A stretch of DNA of 34,647 bases. It comes from Phycisphaerales bacterium UBA2396. GTDB taxonomy: Bacteria > Planctomycetota > Phycisphaerae > Phycisphaerales > UBA1924. The stretch is from assembly GCA_002343325.1 (NCBI GenBank), contig DDSG01000020.1:1-34647 (forward strand), in the 5' to 3' direction. How positions within the stretch are numbered: the first letter of the stretch is position 1; each line of letters begins with the position of its first letter. The translations under genes were made by a program, and so were the position numbers. The notes under the pieces were generated by a model, which ran no database searches, was not told the DNA's origin, and was given only the letters and a program-made list of their open reading frames with translations. This document shows positions 15,519-21,528 of this stretch, piece after piece.

Positions 15519-15649
15519 GGAGTCTCCGCCCGAAGACGATCCGATTGGGATCATCAGGACCGGGACATCACCACCGCCTCGCGGGCATATGCACCGCGTC
15601 GATGGAAATCCCGAGATTCATGCTTGAGGAAACGACGAGCAAAAGGGGC

Positions 15650-16084
15650 TTACGCCCTCGGCGGCCCCCGAGCCGTCGCCTCGCTCACCCTCCGGCCGAC
15701 AGCAACGCTCTCAGTCACCGTCCGCACGTCGAGCCCGCCCATCCTGACCGGCGGAATCAGTTCAACCCGCAGTCCGACAGCGACCGACATCGCGGCCAGA
15801 TCGAGCTTGAGACACACCTCGCAAGGGTCGTCCCGACGAGGATGCTCCCGATGCTCGTCGGAATCGCCCACGCCGACGCTCAGGCCAGTCGCAGAGGAAT
15901 CCGTGCGGGAGCACCCGCTGTGCTGGCACACCCCGGCTCCCGCTCCGCCATGCAACCCGTCGGGGTGGTCGTGCAGCCCGCGAACCCCCGCCGAGCACAC
16001 CAGAACCCCAAGCAACGCCGCCACGACCAGCCACGCACGCACGAGCGTGGAAGATCTGCGCCGGGTTGCGGAGCGATAATCCAT
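15650..16084 (-). CDS. Small His/Cys-rich membrane protein (DUF2946-like)
   Basis: The 144-residue protein (from MDYRSATRRR) has one transmembrane segment at about 17-35, followed by a stretch crowded with potential metal ligands: 'GLHDHPDGLHGG', 'VCQHSGCS', 'DEHREHP' and 'DDPCEVCLKLDLA'. This is the layout of DUF2946-type proteins, which often sit beside metal-uptake genes. The start at 16084 is preferred because TAAGTT ends 7 nt before it; an ATG two codons upstream is too close to that box. The start codon lies inside a candidate operator. It is the first gene of the second minus-strand group of the zinc island. Metal binding is inference from residue content. Confidence 0.6.
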   Translation of the reverse strand: MDYRSATRRRSSTLVRAWLVVAALLGVLVCSAGVRGLHDHPDGLHGGAGAGVCQHSGCSRTDSSATGLSVGVGDSDEHREHPRRDDPCEVCLKLDLAAMSVAVGLRVELIPPVRMGGLDVRTVTESVAVGRRVSEATARGPPRA

Positions 16085-16089
16085 TCTCA
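16074..16089 (-). promoter_or_regulatory. Candidate Zur-type operator 2
   Basis: On the minus strand, TGAGAATGGATTATCG is an imperfect 16-bp dyad (5 of 7 positions per half match). With the two bases before it, it shares TAATGAGAA with the site upstream of znuA and starts 2 nt after the -10 box, so it covers the predicted transcription start. Confidence 0.45.
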
Positions 16090-16091
16090 TT

Positions 16092-16120
16092 AACTTACGT
16101 CCCGGCCACGCCACCGGCAA
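16092..16120 (-). promoter_or_regulatory. Candidate promoter of the second zinc-island group
   Basis: TTGCCG and TAAGTT (16092-16097) are separated by 17 nt on the minus strand. The -10 box ends 7 nt before the ATG at 16084. Confidence 0.45.
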
Positions 16121-16140
16121 CGAAAATCCGGCGGATCACC

Positions 16141-16174
16141 AAAAAACAAACCGGGGGCCTCGAAAGACCCCCGG
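16141..16174 (-). terminator. Strong rho-independent terminator of the 16.1-16.5 kb unit
   Basis: A 10-bp stem with one mismatch (16151-16160 with 16165-16174) is followed on the minus strand by TTTGTTTTTT. It lies about 45 nt before the promoter of the His/Cys-rich gene. Confidence 0.85.
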
Positions 16175-16228
16175 TCGCTCCGTTGATTGCGGAGAGGGCT
16201 GCACAGGCATGCCCCGTCGGACATGCCG

Positions 16229-16264
16229 CTACAGGCACAGCCCCTTCGAACTTGATTGCAACAC
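16229..16264 (-). CDS. Possible 11-residue leader peptide
   Basis: A GTG start 7 nt after AGGAGG opens a frame reading MLQSSSKGLCL and stopping with TAG. It is the only start placed correctly for the extreme Shine-Dalgarno sequence. Its stop lies within the base of the following stem. Existence as a translated peptide is inference. Confidence 0.3.
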   Translation of the reverse strand: MLQSSSKGLCL

Positions 16265-16265
16265 T

Positions 16266-16280
16266 GGATCACCTCCTTCT
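16266..16280 (-). promoter_or_regulatory. Perfect extended Shine-Dalgarno sequence
   Basis: AGAAGGAGGTGATCC is the exact reverse complement of the conserved 16S rRNA 3' tail (GGATCACCTCCTT plus CT). Such a long match is far beyond an ordinary ribosome-binding site. Confidence 0.6.
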
Positions 16281-16468
16281 GAAAGAGACTCCCCGGCCGA
16301 CGACGGAAGTTCGTTCCGCCCGCCGGGCTCTTCCCCCGGGAGCCGTCGCTCCCGGCACATCGCCCGCACCGCCCCGGCATTCGAGCCGGGCTCGGCCGGT
16401 CGTTGAGGCACGCGTCGGGCCGCCTCCCTTTTGGGGCGCGGCACGCGGCGTGGAGGCCTCACACTTCT

Positions 16469-16497
16469 ATTCTGCCAAACTCCCTCGCCGGTTGCAA
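16469..16497 (-). promoter_or_regulatory. Candidate promoter of the leader-like unit
   Basis: TTGCAA (16492-16497) and CAGAAT (16469-16474) are separated by 17 nt on the minus strand, 4 of 6 consensus positions each. Confidence 0.4.
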
Positions 16498-16510
16498 GTC
16501 TTCCACGCCT

Positions 16511-16705
16511 TCAACTCTCCAACTCCTCGAACGCACCCTGCTCGTTCTGCTTCTCCACGTACTTCTGGAACTCCGACATCTGATAACTCACGAAGCAGAA
16601 CACGTGGTGCAGCGTGACCCACTCCAGATCGCTCGGATCTTCCGGCACGTCCTTGCGGAGGCGGTTGAGTTCCGCCAGAAGCAGCTCGGCCTTGATCTTC
16701 TTCAT
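16511..16705 (-). CDS. Small conserved-looking helical protein (64 aa)
   Basis: Unrecognised. The start MKKIKAELLLAELNRLRKD has AAGGGG about 8 nt upstream, and longer versions of the frame run through znuB without a credible start. The product is acidic overall, helical, with 'EWVTLHHVFCFVSYQMSEFQKYVEKQ', which includes a His-His and a Cys. It follows the znuB stop by 17 nt, so it is probably the last gene of the znuACB operon. No domain could be named; a metal-related role would be guilt by association only. Confidence 0.65.
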   Translation of the reverse strand: MKKIKAELLLAELNRLRKDVPEDPSDLEWVTLHHVFCFVSYQMSEFQKYVEKQNEQGAFEELES

Positions 16706-16722
16706 CGTCAAACCCCTTCCGA

Positions 16723-17598
16723 TCATCCAGCTTGAACGCTCGGCGCAAACGCACGCCGACCCGCCACAGACGCCACCAGATACACCGCCGTGAGCGTGAA
16801 CACAATGCTCGGCCCGGGGGGCCAGTTCGTCTCGAACGACAGCACCAACCCCGCCAGCACTCCCACCACCGCACACGCCACGGACAACCCCATCACCACG
16901 CCAAACCGCGACGAAAGCCTGAGCGCCGCCGCACCCGGCAGAATGAGCAGCGCCGACGCCAGCACCACGCCCGCCAGCCTCATCGCCGTCACGGTCGCCA
17001 CCGCCAGCAGCACCAGCAGCAGCACACGCACCGCGCCCGTGCGCACGCCGAAGGCCTCCGCCGCCCGCGGATCAAAGGCCCAGAACGCCATGGGCCGACG
17101 GGCCCAGAACAACGCCGCCAGCACGCCGACCGAAACTCCCACCGCCATCCAGGCGTCAGGCCACGCCGTGTTCAGCAGATACCCGAACAGGAACGACTCC
17201 CACTGGAAGCGCGGGCTGTAGATCCCCACCAGCACCGACCCGATCGCCATCGACAGCACCAGCACGATCCCGATCGCGGTGTCCTCGTGCGTCTGCCCCT
17301 GCTTGTGCTGCGCACTGAGAATTCCGACACCCAGCGCAGACGCGATGCAGAAGCCCAGCACCACCACAAACTGCGCGATCGTCGCGCCCGGCGACAGACT
17401 CGCCGAGGCGAGCCCGAAAACCGCCGCCAGCCCGATCCCGCCGAACCCGGCGTGGCTGATCCCCTGCCCGATAAATGCCATCCGCTTGAGCACCACCAGC
17501 ACGCTCAGCATCGAACAGAGCAGCGCGAGCGCAAGAGCCGCCAGGCACGCGGGCCAGAACAGGTCGGGGTAGTCGCGCAGGTACTCGAGCGTCTTCAC
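16723..17598 (-). CDS. znuB: Zinc/manganese ABC transporter permease (ZnuB family)
   Basis: A GTG start at 17598 overlaps the znuC stop (GTGA) and gives 291 residues, normal for ABC-3 family permeases. Eight or so hydrophobic helices are visible, with 'LKRMAFIGQGISHAGFGGIGLA' near 40-61, the ABC-3 hallmark (LxxxAxxGxxISHAxlpG), then 'EDTAIGIVLVLSMAIGSVLVG' and the coupling region 'LLILPGAAALRLSSRFG'. It forms the membrane channel through which the ZnuA-delivered metal crosses the inner membrane. Mn transporters share the same fold, and the metal is assigned from ZnuA features and context. Confidence 0.9.
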   Translation of the reverse strand: MKTLEYLRDYPDLFWPACLAALALALLCSMLSVLVVLKRMAFIGQGISHAGFGGIGLAAVFGLASASLSPGATIAQFVVVLGFCIASALGVGILSAQHKQGQTHEDTAIGIVLVLSMAIGSVLVGIYSPRFQWESFLFGYLLNTAWPDAWMAVGVSVGVLAALFWARRPMAFWAFDPRAAEAFGVRTGAVRVLLLVLLAVATVTAMRLAGVVLASALLILPGAAALRLSSRFGVVMGLSVACAVVGVLAGLVLSFETNWPPGPSIVFTLTAVYLVASVAGRRAFAPSVQAG

Positions 17599-18500
17599 GA
17601 GCTCCGCCCCCCGTCGACGATCGGACGCGACGCCCCGCCCGCGCCGGCCCCCTGCGTCGGATGATGGTGCGCGCACTCGGCCGCCCTGTGCGCATCGATG
17701 TGGACATCCCCGAAAATCGCCGATACGTCGTGCCGGAAGACTTCCGCCAGCACCGCGGGCGTCAGGCCGCCCGGAGCGTCGTGGAAGTGCAGCGTCCGCG
17801 CCAGGCACGCCACCCGATCGCACCCCGCCGCCACCGTTCGCAGGTCGTGGCTCACCACCACGATCGTCAGATCCATCTCGTTGCGCAGCCGGGTCAGCAG
17901 ATCGCTGAACTGCTGCTGACCCGCCGGGTCAATCCCGACCGTCGGCTCATCCAGCAGCAGAAGTCTCGGACGATTCGCCAGAGCCCTCGCGATCCAGACC
18001 CGCTGCAACTGCCCCCCCGACAGCGCTCCGGCGTGCCGATCGGCGTACTCCGTCGCCCCCACGAGCGACAACGCCCACTCCGCCCGACGGATCGACTCCG
18101 CGTCCGTTCGCTTCCATGCGGGCAGGTGCAGCGTCGCCGCCTGCAGCACCACCTGCCGCGCCGAGATCGGAAAGGCCAGTTCCGCCCCCGACTTCTGCGG
18201 GACGTACGCGACCAGACCCTCCGCACGCGCCGCCCCCGGCTCGCGACCCAGCACGCGGATCGTCCCCCGCGTCGGCTTGATCAGCCCAAGCGTCAACTTC
18301 AGCAGCGTCGACTTGCCACCCCCGTTGGGCCCGAGGACTCCAAGCCGCTCCCGATGTGAAACACTCAGGGTCACGTCCGACAGCACGGGCACCGAAGGCC
18401 CGTCCGCCGCCCTCGCCGGATAGGCAAAGCTCACCCCGCGGTACTCCAAAGCGGCGGCAAAGCCCGACGGGCCGATCTCGTGCTGTGGGTCAATCCCCAT
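17595..18500 (-). CDS. znuC: Zinc ABC transporter ATP-binding protein (ZnuC family)
   Basis: The 301-residue ATPase shows Walker A 'GPNGGGKST' at 57-65, Q-loop 'YVPQKS' near 99, signature 'LSGGQLQR' at 160-167, Walker B 'LLLLDEP' with Glu185, and switch His218 in 'VVSHD'. The N-terminus and the spacing fit the Mn/Zn ABC ATPases. The C-terminal tail is His-rich ('DVHIDAHRAAECAHHHP', about 265-281), which is not needed for ATPase function and could sense or hold zinc. It starts 9 nt after the znuA stop and overlaps znuB by 4 nt, a compact operon. Confidence 0.9.
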   Translation of the reverse strand: MGIDPQHEIGPSGFAAALEYRGVSFAYPARAADGPSVPVLSDVTLSVSHRERLGVLGPNGGGKSTLLKLTLGLIKPTRGTIRVLGREPGAARAEGLVAYVPQKSGAELAFPISARQVVLQAATLHLPAWKRTDAESIRRAEWALSLVGATEYADRHAGALSGGQLQRVWIARALANRPRLLLLDEPTVGIDPAGQQQFSDLLTRLRNEMDLTIVVVSHDLRTVAAGCDRVACLARTLHFHDAPGGLTPAVLAEVFRHDVSAIFGDVHIDAHRAAECAHHHPTQGAGAGGASRPIVDGGRSS

Positions 18501-18509
18501 CCCGCAATG

Positions 18510-19496
18510 CTACTTCCCGTTCAGCGCCGACACCAGCACCCCCAGATTCGCCCGCATCATCGCGAAGTAGTCGCCCTCGCCCAGAGGGTCCAGCGTCTTC
18601 ACGGGCAGCCCCGCCTGCTCGGCGATCCGCTTCGCGGATTTCGCGTCGTACTGCGGCTCGATAAACACGGCCGGCACATTCTCCCGCTTCAGCGCCTCCA
18701 CCACCGACGCCATCTGCTCCGGAGTTGGCTCCGATGACTCCGCCGGCCTCAGCACATCCGCCACACGAAGCCCGTATCGCGACGCCAAACGCCCCCACGC
18801 CGCGTGGTGCGTCACAATCGCCCTCCCCTCGAAGGGCTTGAGCGCCGCGGCGTACTCCGCGTCCAGTTCCTTCAGCCGACGCAGCAATTCCTCCTGTGCC
18901 GCCTTCGCCGACCCCGACAGATCCTGACTCGTCCGCCGGCCCGCCTTGACCACCGCCTCCGTGAGCGCCGGCACCGCTTCCGCGACCAGCACCGGGTCCA
19001 GCCACACGTGCGGGTCCACGCCATGATCGTGCAGGCAGTTCCCGTGCTCGTCGTGCGCATGGTGCTCGTGGTCGCTCTCCCCCTCCGAGATCCCCAGCAC
19101 CTTCCCCAGCACCACCTCCGCCCGACCCTCCGACGGATGCTCAGTCAAAAACTGCTCGACCTTCGGCTCAAGCCCAAGCCCCACCTGAACCACCAGATCG
19201 GCCTTCCCGATCGTCGCCAAGTCCTTCGGCGTGAACTCATACCCATGCTCGCTCCGCCCGGGAGGCATCAGGATCGTCACCTCCGACCCCGCCGGCAGCA
19301 GGTCCCGCACAAGCCCCGCCAAAGGCGCGATCGTCACGACCGCCGAAACCCGCTTCTCCGCGGCCTGCGCCTTTGAGCCGCCCGGATCCTGCGAGCACGC
19401 ACCCAAGCCGAGCCCCATGACCCCTGCCGCCACGGCCGCCGCCAACGACGCCAGCACCACCACATTCCCGGATCGACGCTTCACCGCACGACGCAT
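18510..19496 (-). CDS. znuA: Zinc ABC transporter substrate-binding lipoprotein (ZnuA family)
   Basis: The start at 19496 (MRRAVKRRSG) is set by GGAGG 5 nt upstream; 328 residues. A basic N-region, hydrophobic core and lipobox 'LGLGAC' (Cys34) indicate a lipoprotein. Expected metal ligands are visible: His84 in 'SEHGYEFTP', His163 in 'DPHVWLDP', His230 or 231 in 'VTHHAAWG' and Asp303 in 'TLDPLG'. A His-rich loop at 141-158 (DHEHHAHDEHGNCLHDHG) lies between the first two ligands, the feature that distinguishes Zn-binding ZnuA from Mn-binding relatives. It captures periplasmic zinc for ZnuBC. Its promoter carries a dyad that overlaps the start of transcription. Confidence 0.93.
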   Translation of the reverse strand: MRRAVKRRSGNVVVLASLAAAVAAGVMGLGLGACSQDPGGSKAQAAEKRVSAVVTIAPLAGLVRDLLPAGSEVTILMPPGRSEHGYEFTPKDLATIGKADLVVQVGLGLEPKVEQFLTEHPSEGRAEVVLGKVLGISEGESDHEHHAHDEHGNCLHDHGVDPHVWLDPVLVAEAVPALTEAVVKAGRRTSQDLSGSAKAAQEELLRRLKELDAEYAAALKPFEGRAIVTHHAAWGRLASRYGLRVADVLRPAESSEPTPEQMASVVEALKRENVPAVFIEPQYDAKSAKRIAEQAGLPVKTLDPLGEGDYFAMMRANLGVLVSALNGK

Positions 19497-19515
19497 GGAG
19501 TCCTCCGTCTCTATT

Positions 19516-19531
19516 TGAGAAGGCGTTCTCA
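19516..19531 (-). promoter_or_regulatory. Candidate Zur-type operator 1 (znuA)
   Basis: TGAGAACGCCTTCTCA on the minus strand is a dyad with perfect 6-bp arms. Its first base is the last base of the -10 box, so a bound repressor would cover the start of transcription. Confidence 0.65.
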
Positions 19532-19536
19532 TTATA
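19531..19536 (-). promoter_or_regulatory. znuA -10 box (TATAAT)
   Basis: A consensus TATAAT on the minus strand, about 35 nt before the znuA ATG. The -35 region is weak (GTGGAC at 16 nt spacing). Confidence 0.65.
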
Positions 19537-19582
19537 GCACGCCGTCGCCCGGGTCCACCCCGCCAGGCCGAGCACCTCGCCG

Positions 19583-19588
19583 TACACT
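19583..19588 (+). promoter_or_regulatory. Candidate leaderless -10 box (TACACT)
   Basis: TACACT followed by CCGAAC and the GTG at 19595. Confidence 0.45.
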
Positions 19589-19594
19589 CCGAAC

Positions 19595-20125
19595 GTGACT
19601 CTCCGCACCCCACGAACCGGCCTCACGCTGCTCGTTGCCGCCCTGATTCCGGCGGCCCTCGGCGGTTGCCTCTCCGACGGCGCCACCGACGCCCCCAAAG
19701 CCGCCATCGATCCCAACAACCCCTTCCGCGCGACCGCCATCCGAGTCCACCCCCTCACCCAGATCGTTCCCGGCAACGACGGCAACCCCGAGATCATCTG
19801 CCACGTCGAGCTCCTGGACCGCTGGGGAGACAGCACCAAATCCCTTGGCGACCTCACCATCCGGCTCTTTGGCCCAAAGGCCGGATCCGCCGGCGATGTC
19901 GAAGTCAGCCGCTGGGACCTTGATCTGACCAATCTCGACGATAACGCCGCTCTCTTCGACCCCGCTACGCGCACCTACCGCCTCCAGCTCGCGGGCGGCC
20001 CGGCGTGGCTCTCCGGGTTCATCTCGGGCGCCCAGCCGGGCAACGTCCGCCGGGCCATTCTCCAGGCCTCGCTCAGCTCCCTTGGCCGGACCCTCACCGA
20101 CGATTACGTCATCGACCGCCGCTAG
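19595..20125 (+). CDS. Small hypothetical lipoprotein
   Basis: Unrecognised 176-residue protein with a GTG start placed 6 nt after a TACACT box. Signal sequence and lipobox 'ALGGC' (Cys24) indicate a lipoprotein. The body ('FRATAIRVHPLTQIVPGND', 'ICHVELLDRWGDSTKSLGDLTIRLF', 'VSRWDLDLTNLDDN', 'YRLQLAGGPAWL') looks like a single immunoglobulin-like beta domain of the kind found in envelope proteins. It is divergent from znuA and convergent with the amidohydrolase gene, overlapping its end by 4 nt. No function can be assigned. Confidence 0.7.
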   Translation: MTLRTPRTGLTLLVAALIPAALGGCLSDGATDAPKAAIDPNNPFRATAIRVHPLTQIVPGNDGNPEIICHVELLDRWGDSTKSLGDLTIRLFGPKAGSAGDVEVSRWDLDLTNLDDNAALFDPATRTYRLQLAGGPAWLSGFISGAQPGNVRRAILQASLSSLGRTLTDDYVIDRR

Positions 20126-21528
20126 CGAGCATCCGCCGGCAGATCACCCCTCTGGATGTACTTCTCGCGGTACTTCTCGTACAGGCGATCCTGCTTGTTC
20201 GACAGGTCCACCGCCCGCCCGTCGATGTACGCCCGCAGCACGCGCGTCGTGATTTCCAGCGGGCTTCCATCGGTCACGATCAGCGTCGCCGCCTTCCCCA
20301 CACCGATCGACCCAAGCCGATCGCCGACCCCCAGGATCTCCGCCGGCCAACGCGTGATCGCCGCCAGCGCATCCTCCGCGTCCAGGCCGAACGCCGCCGC
20401 CGTCCCGGCATGGTGCGGCAGGTTCCGCTCGTGCGCCGTCCGCTCGCCGCTGGCGATGGCGAAACGCACCCCGGCCTCCTTGAGCCGCGCCGGCAGCGTA
20501 AACGCCGAGTCGTACGCGCTATCCGCTCGCTTGGGCAGGCGGTGCACGCCTTCCAGGATCACCGGCACGTTGTGCGTCTTGAGCGTCGTGGCGCACAAGT
20601 CCGCGTCGCGTCCGCCAAGAATCACACAGTCGATCGACCGCGACGCGAAGAACGCCACCGCCGACGTGATCTGCTCCACATCCTGCGCCCCGACCAGCAC
20701 AGGCCGGCGCAGTCGCCTCCCCTGCGGGTCCTTCTCGTCCTCCGTGGCAAAGAGACACCGCACCGACTCCATCCGCTGATCCACCGCCCTTGCCGGGTCC
20801 TTCGACCGCTCGCGGTGGTAGGCCGCCGCCGCGTCAAAGAACCGTGTCAGCGTTTCAAGGTCCTCCGAGATCCGCCGAGCCTGCCCATCCTCCGCGCGAT
20901 CATCCCCGGTGCCCCTCACCACGCGCATGAATGGCCAGTTCACCACCACACCCGCCACGGGCTCGACGATCAAGTCCGGCATCGTCCACCCGTGCAGGCG
21001 GATCACCGACGCTCGCCCGGCGATCAACCCGCCGACCGGCACCACGCCCACCGTCAGCACGCCCCCCGGCCGCGTCACCGGGATCAGAGTCGAGTCCGGG
21101 TTGACGGCGGTCGCCGCCCGCGCTTCGGGCGTGATCTCCCCGACCTCACGCGAATCCTCCGACGCGCGGATCGCCGCCATCTCCGTCAGCCCAAGCCGCG
21201 TCGACGCCCCGATCAGCCCTGGGTACACGTGCAGCCCCCCGAGATCGACCAACTCCGGCCCGGGCGAGCGCCACCTCACCCGCGTCTGCAGATCCCGGAA
21301 TTCATCCCCCGTCATCACGCCCTGGATCACGCCCTCGTCGAACCACACCACCCCGCCCTCGATCGTCTTCCCATCCATCGTGTGCACTGTCGCGTTGGTC
21401 AGCACGATCGGCCGACTCTGCGCCGGCATCACCCGCGTCAGGTCCTGCGCCCGCGCGTCGCCCGCCACACCGACCATCACCATCGAACACACCACCGCCG
21501 CGCCCAGCATTCTCTGAAGAACGTTCAT
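20122..21528 (-). CDS. Exported amidohydrolase-fold protein lacking the HxH metal motif
   Basis: Start 21528 overlaps the stop of the upstream amidohydrolase gene (ATGA). The 468-residue protein has a signal peptide (MNVLQRMLGAAVVCSMVMVG) and amidohydrolase-type ends: 'VLTNATVHTMDGKTIEGGVVWFDEGVI' at 42-69 and 'ILGVGDRLGSIGVGKAATLIVTDGSPL' near the C-terminus. At the place where active members have PGLIDxHxH it reads 'VYPGLIGASTRLG' (101-113), with no His. It is thus probably an inactive or repurposed partner of the enzyme encoded just upstream. The C-terminus is Lys/Arg/Glu-rich. Confidence 0.82.
   Translation of the reverse strand: MNVLQRMLGAAVVCSMVMVGVAGDARAQDLTRVMPAQSRPIVLTNATVHTMDGKTIEGGVVWFDEGVIQGVMTGDEFRDLQTRVRWRSPGPELVDLGGLHVYPGLIGASTRLGLTEMAAIRASEDSREVGEITPEARAATAVNPDSTLIPVTRPGGVLTVGVVPVGGLIAGRASVIRLHGWTMPDLIVEPVAGVVVNWPFMRVVRGTGDDRAEDGQARRISEDLETLTRFFDAAAAYHRERSKDPARAVDQRMESVRCLFATEDEKDPQGRRLRRPVLVGAQDVEQITSAVAFFASRSIDCVILGGRDADLCATTLKTHNVPVILEGVHRLPKRADSAYDSAFTLPARLKEAGVRFAIASGERTAHERNLPHHAGTAAAFGLDAEDALAAITRWPAEILGVGDRLGSIGVGKAATLIVTDGSPLEITTRVLRAYIDGRAVDLSNKQDRLYEKYREKYIQRGDLPADAR

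Larger units (their letters stand above)
16141..16462 (-). ncRNA. Structured leader-like or small-RNA transcription unit in a 426-nt gap
   Basis: The stretch 16085-16510 holds no convincing protein gene. On the minus strand it has, in order: a promoter-like pair near 16469-16497, several GC hairpins (for example CCGGGAGC/GCTCCCGG at 16336-16355 and CGAGC/GCTCG at 16382-16394), a perfect anti-16S sequence at 16266-16280, an 11-codon ORF, a nested stem (16196-16201 with 16238-16243, inner 16206-16211 with 16222-16227), a stem at 16178-16194 and the terminator. The order resembles an attenuation leader or a short independent RNA. One reading frame across it shows CC, CxC and CxC but has no suitable start or stop. 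Confidence 0.35.

Noticed and set aside
16261..16283. A match to the 16S rRNA 3' end (GGATCACCTCCTT) on the plus strand
   Set aside because: The flanking sequence does not resemble the 3' minor domain of 16S rRNA. It is better read as an extended Shine-Dalgarno sequence on the minus strand.
16090..16380. A Cys-rich frame on the minus strand (QCCN, GCACSG, ACLCSP) as a metallothionein gene
   Set aside because: The only in-frame starts are too close to or far upstream of the strong Shine-Dalgarno, and the frame runs through the terminator and the next promoter without stopping. Kept only as a remark.
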